A stretch of DNA of 64,000 nucleotides from Halorubrum hochsteinianum. GTDB lineage: Archaea > Halobacteriota > Halobacteria > Halobacteriales > Haloferacaceae. Under the pieces are notes generated by a model, which ran no database searches, had not been told where the DNA came from, and worked only from the letters and a program-made list of their open reading frames with translations. The stretch is taken from NCBI RefSeq assembly GCF_023702125.1, contig NZ_CP098415.1, positions 1,798,001 to 1,862,000 of the forward strand, in the 5' to 3' direction. Made by a program: the position numbers and the translations under genes. This document shows, one piece after another, positions 58,603-64,000 of this stretch. How positions within the stretch are numbered: position 1 is the first letter of the stretch; the number at the start of each line of letters is the position of its first letter.

Positions 58603-59730
58603 TCAGACGATCCTCATCATCCGCGTCTCGAACTTCCCGACGCGGACGCGGACCCACCCCGCGAGTTCGGCGTCGAGGTCGGGATCGTCGGTGTCGACGT
58701 GGAGCGCACGCACGTCGTCGAGCTTGGCGCGCGACGCGACGATCCGGAGGTCACAGCGCCGGATCACGGCCGGCGAGATCTGGGGGTTGCCGCGGCCGAA
58801 GACGAACCCCTGCCCCCCGATGGGCGAGACGACGATCACGTTCTCCTCGCCGAGCGCGCCGAGAATTTCCGCCTCCGTGGCGTCGCGGGCGATCACCTCG
58901 CCGTCACGCCAGAGGTCGACGCCGATCGGCGACGGCTCGAAGCCGAGTTCGTCCTTGATCGCCCCGACGGTGGATCCCGGCCCGAGGACGAAGGTGACGC
59001 CCTCGCCGTCGCGCTCGCGGATGTCGGCCGCGACTCCCTCCGCCAGCGACTCGACGGTCCCGCTCGCGGTCTGTTTCGACGACTGGAGGTCGTCGGCGAC
59101 GGGGACGTGTGCGACCCCCCGAAGCTCCGGGTGGACCTCCCCCTCGCGGTAGGCGTCCTCGTCGATGTCCATCACCTCGCGGCGCTCGGTCCGCGAGAAC
59201 GACGCCGCGACCTCGGCGGCGTCCTCCGGCGACACCGCGAACACCGACGAGTACACCTTCACGCCGGCGGGGACGCCGAGCATCGGCACGTCGCTCCCCT
59301 CCAGCGCGCCGGCCACGTCCGCGGCGGTCCCGTCGCCCCCGACGAACAGGACGAGGTCGACGGGGCCGGCGTCGTCGGGGCCGCTCTCGCTCCCGCTCTC
59401 GTCGAGCCCGGCGAACGCCCGCACGACCGCCGCCGTGTGGGTCGCGGTCGTTTCGGTCGGGTCCGGCGTCGCGCCGTCGAACGGGTCGACCACGCGGACC
59501 GGGTCGAAGCTGGCCTCGCGGGCGATCGACTCGCCCATCGGGTCCCCGGCGACGGAGACGCGCGTCTCGGGGGCGACGGCGGCCAACCGGTCGAGCGTCC
59601 GCTTCGCCCGGTCCGGGGCCCGCGGCTCCGCGCCGCGCTCGACCGCCTCGGCCACCTTCCCGTCGGTTCCCTTCAGTCCGACGCGACCCCCCATCCCGGC
59701 GACCGGGTTCACCGCGATCCCCACGTGCAT
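58603..59730 (-). CDS. ATP-NAD/AcoX-type kinase
   Basis: The 375-residue protein starts MHVGIAVNPVAGMGGRVGLK and has DLVLFVGGDGTAADVAGAL (the GGDGT kinase motif), MLGVPAGVKVYSSVFAVSP and FVLGPGSTVGAIKDEL. This is the archaeal AcoX-like branch of NAD kinases. It probably phosphorylates NAD or a related compound; classical NAD kinases exist separately in haloarchaea, so the substrate is open. Confidence 0.85.
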   Translation of the reverse strand: MHVGIAVNPVAGMGGRVGLKGTDGKVAEAVERGAEPRAPDRAKRTLDRLAAVAPETRVSVAGDPMGESIAREASFDPVRVVDPFDGATPDPTETTATHTAAVVRAFAGLDESGSESGPDDAGPVDLVLFVGGDGTAADVAGALEGSDVPMLGVPAGVKVYSSVFAVSPEDAAEVAASFSRTERREVMDIDEDAYREGEVHPELRGVAHVPVADDLQSSKQTASGTVESLAEGVAADIRERDGEGVTFVLGPGSTVGAIKDELGFEPSPIGVDLWRDGEVIARDATEAEILGALGEENVIVVSPIGGQGFVFGRGNPQISPAVIRRCDLRIVASRAKLDDVRALHVDTDDPDLDAELAGWVRVRVGKFETRMMRIV

Positions 59731-60094
59731 GCCCGACGTTCACCGCGCCGGCCTCTTAAGCGAGACGCGTCGGACCGAGGCGGAGCGGCGGAGCGGCGTC
59801 GCGCGTCGACGGCTCACCGGACGACACATAAAGCCCCCCAACAACCGGACACGGGAACCAACCGATTCCCGCTCCTTCGTCAAAGTGCCGATGGAGTGAG
59901 CCCGCCATCGGCGCGCGAACAGCTCGTCTCACCGGGACCGGATCCCTTCAGTGGAAGCTGCCACACGCCCACGCCGCCCGGTTCCGTTTTCTCGCGACGC
60001 GACGCCGTGACCCCCGCCCCGACGGCCGACCCGCTCGGATGTCCGTCTCGCCCGAGAATCAATACTTAAGACACCGCCAGAACAACGGCGAATC
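59731..60094. other. 364-bp intergenic region
   Basis: No gene or RNA could be supported. A TATA-like CTTAAG (about 60065) lies 30 bp before the 37-residue gene at 60095. A hairpin-forming pair (TGCCGATGG and CCATCGGCG) occurs at about 59886-59912. Confidence 0.4.
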
Positions 60095-60208
60095 ATGATC
60101 CTCGAAGCCGCCGTGACGGAGCCGTTGCCGATAAGCGAGACCGCGACCGCGGTCCTGCTCGCGAGCCTCGCCCTCGCCGTCGTGTGGGTCGCGTACCTCT
60201 ACCGCTGA
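60095..60208 (+). CDS. 37-residue single-helix membrane protein
   Basis: An ATG at 60095 opens a frame for MILEAAVTEPLPISETATAV followed by a hydrophobic helix (LLASLALAVVWVAYLYR) and a stop at 60208. It has a proper TATA-like element upstream and strongly biased codons. From memory, haloarchaea carry very similar mini-proteins. It may be a stand-alone membrane peptide or complex subunit. Confidence 0.6.
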   Translation: MILEAAVTEPLPISETATAVLLASLALAVVWVAYLYR

Positions 60209-60226
60209 ACGGCGTCCCCCGCCGCC

Positions 60227-60292
60227 GGCCTACTCCGCCCGCTTACTCCGCCCCGCCCGCTTACTCCGCCCGCTTACTCCGCTCCGCCGACC
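60227..60292. repeat. Short imperfect tandem repeat
   Basis: Copies of GCTTACTCCGCCC and shortened variants follow one another here, between the small membrane protein and the end of the CinA-like gene. Confidence 0.7.
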
Positions 60293-60984
60293 GACTCCCG
60301 CTCCACCGCGTCCGCGTGGTCGCGGACCCACGCGGCCGCGCGCTCCACCTCCGCCTCGTCCTCGCCCGTGAGCTTCACCGTCACGACCTGCCCCGGGTAC
60401 GAGCCGACGCGCACGTCGAACCGCTCGCGGAGCGACGCGAACCGGTCGAGCAGTTCGCTCTCCGGCTCGTCGACGTCGACGGTCGCGACGTGGGTCCGCG
60501 TCCCGGCGAACTCCCCCTCGACAGACTCGAACATCGCCTTCATCTCGCCCGGGACTCCCGGGAGGACGTAGACGGACTCGACGACGGCCCCGGGGGCCAC
60601 GCCCGCCTCGTTCCGGAGCGGCCGGCAGTCGACGGGGAGGTGCGTCGTCTCCGCCGCGAGGTCGCCGCCGCTGTACCCCCGCTCGGCGAGCCACGCGGCC
60701 GCCTCCTCGTTCTCCTCGACGCCGCGCCCGAACGCGGCCGCGACCGCCTCCATCGTCACGTCGTCGTGCGTCGGTCCGAGTCCGCCGGTGACGATCACCG
60801 CGTCGTACTCGGCGTGGTACTCGTTGACTACTCGCGCGATTTCGGCCACCTCGTCCGGCACGACGGTCACCCGTCGGACCCCGACGCCCCGGGCGTCGAG
60901 GCGGTCGCAGAGCCAGGTCGCGTTCGTGTTCTCGGTGTCGCCGACGAGGAGTTCGTCCCCGACGGTGACGACGGCGGTGTTCAT
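60274..60984 (-). CDS. CinA N-terminal/molybdopterin-binding-domain protein
   Basis: The 236-residue protein matches the MoCF-biosynthesis domain of CinA: AVVTVGDELLVGDTENTNAT, ARVVNEYHAEYDAVIVTGGL followed by GPTHDD, VESVYVLPGVPGEMKAMFES and RVGSYPGQVVTVKL. The C-terminal nicotinamide-nucleotide deamidase domain of bacterial CinA is absent. A role in ADP-ribose or NAD-derivative breakdown is possible from the family. Confidence 0.88.
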   Translation of the reverse strand: MNTAVVTVGDELLVGDTENTNATWLCDRLDARGVGVRRVTVVPDEVAEIARVVNEYHAEYDAVIVTGGLGPTHDDVTMEAVAAAFGRGVEENEEAAAWLAERGYSGGDLAAETTHLPVDCRPLRNEAGVAPGAVVESVYVLPGVPGEMKAMFESVEGEFAGTRTHVATVDVDEPESELLDRFASLRERFDVRVGSYPGQVVTVKLTGEDEAEVERAAAWVRDHADAVERESVGGAE

Positions 60985-61051
60985 ACCGACTCAAGCGGCG
61001 CGCGGTAGAAAAGGACCGCGGCGCGGGCGCGCTCCGGTGCGGCCGCGCTCG

Positions 61052-61831
61052 TCAGAGCCAGCCGTCGTCATCGTCGTCCTCGTTGACCCGCAGTCCGAGG
61101 TCGCGGCGGCGGTCGCGGAGCGCCTCCAGCTGTCGCCGGAAGTAGAGCGTCCCCGCGATCGCGGCGACGACCGCGACGGCGAGGATGACGCCGAACACCA
61201 GCAGGTCGCCCTCGCGGTACGACTGGACGACGACCGACCCGCTCGTCACCTCGTCCCAGACGATCCGGTCGCGGTCGCCGACCGTCTCGACCGCGTGGTC
61301 GCGCGGCGACACGTGGCCGACGATCGGCGCGTCCGTGCTGAAGCCCGGCGGCAGCGTCACCGCGTACGACCCCTCGACGTACGCGCGCATGGTGAAGCGG
61401 CGCGGCGAGCCGTCGCCGGCGAACGCGAGCCTGCCGCCGGCCATGTCGTCGGCGAAGCGGATCCACGTCTCGTCGGTCGTCCGCTCGATCTCGCCACCGC
61501 GGGCGCGGAACTCGCTCCCGTTCACCACCTCGCCGTCGGGGTACTGGTACCGGAGCGCCTCGAACTCCATCGGCTCGTCGCCCGAGTACGGCGTCTGCTC
61601 GTAGAGGCGCAGCTCCTCGCGGTCGCCGATCGCGTACACGACGGTGTACGTCGCGTCGGTCGAGAGGTCGAACGCGGCGTCCCGGTCCGTGTCGAAGTCG
61701 TACTCGCGCGGCGGCTCGGCGTCGAGGGTCTCGTTCGTCACCTCGCCGCCGCCGGTCGCGTAGCCGAGACAGCCGGCGCTGACCGCGAGGAGGGCGATCG
61801 CCGCCACCGCGAGCGCGAAGCGTCGGTTCAC
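61052..61831 (-). CDS. DUF5803 lipoprotein
   Basis: The 259-residue protein has a lipoprotein signal (FALAVAAIALLAVSAGC, Cys21), an exterior beta-rich domain and one C-terminal helix (LLVFGVILAVAVVAAIAGTLYF) followed by a cytoplasmic basic-acidic tail ending DDDDDGWL. It is a conserved haloarchaeal family downstream of DUF2110 and tfe. The function is unknown. Confidence 0.8.
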   Translation of the reverse strand: MNRRFALAVAAIALLAVSAGCLGYATGGGEVTNETLDAEPPREYDFDTDRDAAFDLSTDATYTVVYAIGDREELRLYEQTPYSGDEPMEFEALRYQYPDGEVVNGSEFRARGGEIERTTDETWIRFADDMAGGRLAFAGDGSPRRFTMRAYVEGSYAVTLPPGFSTDAPIVGHVSPRDHAVETVGDRDRIVWDEVTSGSVVVQSYREGDLLVFGVILAVAVVAAIAGTLYFRRQLEALRDRRRDLGLRVNEDDDDDGWL

Positions 61832-61845
61832 GTGTTCAACTCACC

Positions 61846-62541
61846 TCAGACGACACAGCGCATCTCGGCCGGGAGGTACGAGCCGATCGCCGCGAGCAGC
61901 CCCGGCGGGTCGGTCCCCTCCGCGCAGACGATGCTCTGTTCCAACAGACCGAGCCGCTCGACGGTGACGATGTCCTGCGCGTGGCCCGCGCGGTTCACCG
62001 TCGCGCGCGTCTCGCCGCGCGTCGCGGAGTTGACGTTCACCCGGCCGTCGCCGCGCTGCCAGTCGTACAGGCGGTCGCGCTCGGCGTCCGCGAGCCGGGA
62101 GGGCTCCGCGTCCTCGTCGCCGGCGTCGCCGCCGTAGACGAACCGCAAGGGGAGGTGCTGGACGAGACCGAACCGCTCGACGACCTGCTCCGGCGAGCCG
62201 ACGCCGAGGCCGAGCTCGTCGGCGGGGACGAACACGTCGACGCCCGCGTCGAGGGTGAAGCCCACGTCGTCCCACGATTCGAGGGTACCGACGTACTCCT
62301 CGCCCGCTTCGAGACCGCCGTCGTGGGCGACGACCTCGCCCCACGTCTCCGCGAGGACGTTGCGCGCGACCGTGGCGTCCTCGCCCGTCACGTCCACCTG
62401 AACGAAGTCGTCGTCGCGGACGCCCACCTGCCAGTCGACGTCGAGGTCGCCGACGTCGTTGGCCACCAGCGAGTTCATGCCGTCGAGCGCGCGGTCGCGG
62501 GCGTCGCCCTCGACGTAGCACTTGGTTGCGAGGACGACCAT
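61846..62541 (-). CDS. DUF2110 protein
   Basis: The 231-residue protein starts MVVLATKCYVEGDARDRALD and has GEEYVGTLESWDDVGFTLDA, DVFVPADELGLG and a C-terminal domain. The central part resembles an S1/OB-like fold. DUF2110 is an archaeal family almost always beside tfe, as here, where their stop and start overlap by one base (TGATG). A role with transcription or RNA is suggested by this link only. Confidence 0.85.
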   Translation of the reverse strand: MVVLATKCYVEGDARDRALDGMNSLVANDVGDLDVDWQVGVRDDDFVQVDVTGEDATVARNVLAETWGEVVAHDGGLEAGEEYVGTLESWDDVGFTLDAGVDVFVPADELGLGVGSPEQVVERFGLVQHLPLRFVYGGDAGDEDAEPSRLADAERDRLYDWQRGDGRVNVNSATRGETRATVNRAGHAQDIVTVERLGLLEQSIVCAEGTDPPGLLAAIGSYLPAEMRCVV

Positions 62542-63065
62542 CAGCCGGTCACGTCCACGTTGAGTTCGTCGCGGAGCTTCCCGATCCGCTCGTCCATCGC
62601 GTCGCGGAGCCGGTCGTTGTCCATCGCGTCGAGCGGCGAGCCGCACTCGGGGCACTCGAAGCCGAAGTCCATCGCCTCGCCGAACTCGAAGCGGATGGAA
62701 CACACCTCACAGAGGTAGAACTCGTGGGTGCGCTCGTACTCCTCGCGCTCTTCGAGGGCGTCGAGCAGCCGGTACATCTCCTCTTGGAGGTTCTCCGGGA
62801 TGTTGTCGTAGTGGAACGTCCACAGGTACGTGAGCCACCCGGAGTCCTCGTCGCGGACGCGGCGGTACGTCGCCAGGTCGTTCTCGTACAGGATGAACAG
62901 CGCGCGCCGCACGTCGTTGAGCTCCAAGCCCAGCTCCTCGGCCAACTCCTCGTCGGTGACCTCGCCGTCCGGCGGCGCGGCCGCGACCGGCATCCCCGTC
63001 GGCCCCACCAGCTCGTGGAGGTACTTCTGGATGACGGGGTCGTTCAGTAGATCCTCAAAAGCCAT
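62541..63065 (-). CDS. tfe: Transcription initiation factor TFE (alpha)
   Basis: The 174-residue protein has the winged-helix domain (FEDLLNDPVIQKYLHELVG, DEELAEELGLELNDVRRALF, YENDLATYRRVRDEDSGWLT) and a zinc ribbon (CEVCSIRFEFGEAM, CPECGSPLD). It helps open the promoter and contacts RNA polymerase stalk and clamp. It heads the tfe-DUF2110-DUF5803 cluster. A TATA-like CTTTTAACC is seen upstream. Confidence 0.96.
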   Translation of the reverse strand: MAFEDLLNDPVIQKYLHELVGPTGMPVAAAPPDGEVTDEELAEELGLELNDVRRALFILYENDLATYRRVRDEDSGWLTYLWTFHYDNIPENLQEEMYRLLDALEEREEYERTHEFYLCEVCSIRFEFGEAMDFGFECPECGSPLDAMDNDRLRDAMDERIGKLRDELNVDVTG

Positions 63066-63284
63066 TACGGAAATCTGGTGGCGGAAACCGGTTAAAAGCT
63101 CCGAAAGGCGCGGTCGCGGCCGCCACGACGCGCCGGGCGATCCGGTGCCCGGAATCGCGTTCCCGGCCGCCGGCGATCGCTCCGCGCTCGCGGACCGCCG
63201 CCGCTCGCTCCGCGCTCCCAAGCCGCCGGCGACCGACCCGCGGGTTCGGCAGAGCTTTACCGTCCGTGGCTCACACTCGCTGGT

Positions 63285-64000
63285 ATGACCGACTCGGTCG
63301 ACGGCGGCGGGCGTCGCGCGCTCGGTGCTGTCGCGCTCCTCGCGGTCCCCGCCGTCTTGGCGGCGGTCGCGCTCGTCCCGCTCGCCGCGCTGCTCGGTCC
63401 GGGCGGGATCGGAGTCCTCCCGGTCGGCGGGCTCGGCGGGCTGCTCGCGGCCGTCGTCGTCGGGCCCCCCGGCTCCGCGCTCCTCGGGCCGGTCCTCGTC
63501 GACCGCCGGATCGCGCGGCTCCCCGAGGCCGATCTCGACGACCGCCGCGCCGGCTTCGTCGCCGACCGCGTCGAGCGGCTCGCGGCCGACGTCGGCGTCG
63601 ACGCCCCCGAGGTGACCGCGGTCCGCGCCGACGCCGCGAACGTCGCCGTCGCGGACGGCCACCGCGGCTCCCGGCTGGTCGTCTCGACGCGGCTGCTCGG
63701 GCTCCCAGAGGCCGACCGCGACGCCGCGCTGCGTCACGCCCTCGTCAGGCTCCGGACCAAACAAGCCATGCTCACGACCGCGACGCTGCCGGCGCTGGCG
63801 GCGGTCGAGACCGCGGCGCTGCTCGCGACGCTCCTCGTCGGCCGCCGCGGGGACCGCACCGCCGCCGACCGGCGCGTCAACCGGATCCACGGGTACGAGC
63901 CGGACCGCGAGCGCGTCCCGTCGTGGGCCTACGTGATCGCCGGTGTCCTGCTCTGGCTGGCGCTACTCCCGGCGTGGATCCCCGCGACCGTCGGCGACCG
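63285..64000 (+). CDS. M48-like membrane protein with altered HExxH, 3' end outside window
   Basis: The frame from the ATG at 63285 is open to the window end (238 codons). It encodes two N-terminal helices, then LPEADLDDRRAGFVADRVER and ADVGVDAPEVTAVRADAANV, a pattern like the HtpX/M48 peptidases, and STRLLGLPEADRDAALRHALVRLRTK, where an active enzyme would have HExxH. Here the motif is HALVR, so the Glu and second His are lost. Two more helices follow. It may be a non-catalytic homologue. Confidence 0.55.
   Translation, partial: MTDSVDGGGRRALGAVALLAVPAVLAAVALVPLAALLGPGGIGVLPVGGLGGLLAAVVVGPPGSALLGPVLVDRRIARLPEADLDDRRAGFVADRVERLAADVGVDAPEVTAVRADAANVAVADGHRGSRLVVSTRLLGLPEADRDAALRHALVRLRTKQAMLTTATLPALAAVETAALLATLLVGRRGDRTAADRRVNRIHGYEPDRERVPSWAYVIAGVLLWLALLPAWIPATVGD

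Overview
The window is haloarchaeal chromosomal DNA, most like Halorubrum or a close relative. The evidence is very high G+C with strongly acidic proteins in the right two thirds, archaeal information-processing genes (ribosomal protein S8e, RNase HII, TFE, SecD/SecF), and several conserved haloarchaeal families (DUF5812, DUF2110, DUF5803, HVO_0476-type zinc finger, DpsA). No rRNA or CRISPR array was seen. Two tRNA genes are present: Gly-GCC and Thr-GGT.

Region 1 (1 to about 19.7 kb) is accessory DNA with lower G+C and mixed third codon positions. It holds a large winged-helix protein cut by the window edge; a type IV pilin-like gene broken by a 385-bp element with perfect ends and target duplication; small zinc-ribbon proteins; an exonuclease/nuclease pair; a PhiH1-repressor-like regulator; a TraB-like membrane protein; and a tandem tyrosine-recombinase pair whose upstream member has lost its 5' part to an IS5-type insertion sequence. 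Further right are an enolase-superfamily protein, DsrE and CoA-binding proteins, a serine recombinase with a striking operator-like site, a nonsense-mutated LA2681-like HEPN gene, an AbiEi/AbiEii toxin-antitoxin pair and unknown membrane proteins. It reads as a mosaic of integrated elements and defence genes, several of them decaying.

Region 2 (about 19.7 to 37.9 kb) is core genome. The composition changes inside mutY, not between genes. Next come a PIN-like protein, a nitrilase-family hydrolase, dpsA, a potassium channel with TrkA domains, rps8e, rnhB, a DtxR-type regulator overlapping a GDT1-family metal transporter, secF-secD, a UPPS-like protein, a Pit phosphate transporter and an enoyl-CoA hydratase.

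Region 3 (37.9 to 40.4 kb) starts at tRNA-Thr. It is a small toxin-antitoxin patch with a RHH/RelE pair, a PIN/AbrB pair and a collapsed relic of another copy of the RHH/RelE locus.

Region 4 (40.4 to 64 kb) is again core: oxidoreductases, an orphan nuclease-like protein, lipA, a complete branched-chain amino acid ABC transporter (livHMGF) and its convergent binding-protein gene, gamma-glutamyltransferase, a DsbA-like lipoprotein with a membrane partner, PRPP synthetase, an ATP-NAD kinase-like protein, a CinA-like protein and the tfe-DUF2110-DUF5803 cluster.

The most unusual protein is the Liv-type binding protein at 50388-51770. Its two halves are in swapped order after an intact lipoprotein signal, which looks like a natural circular permutation.
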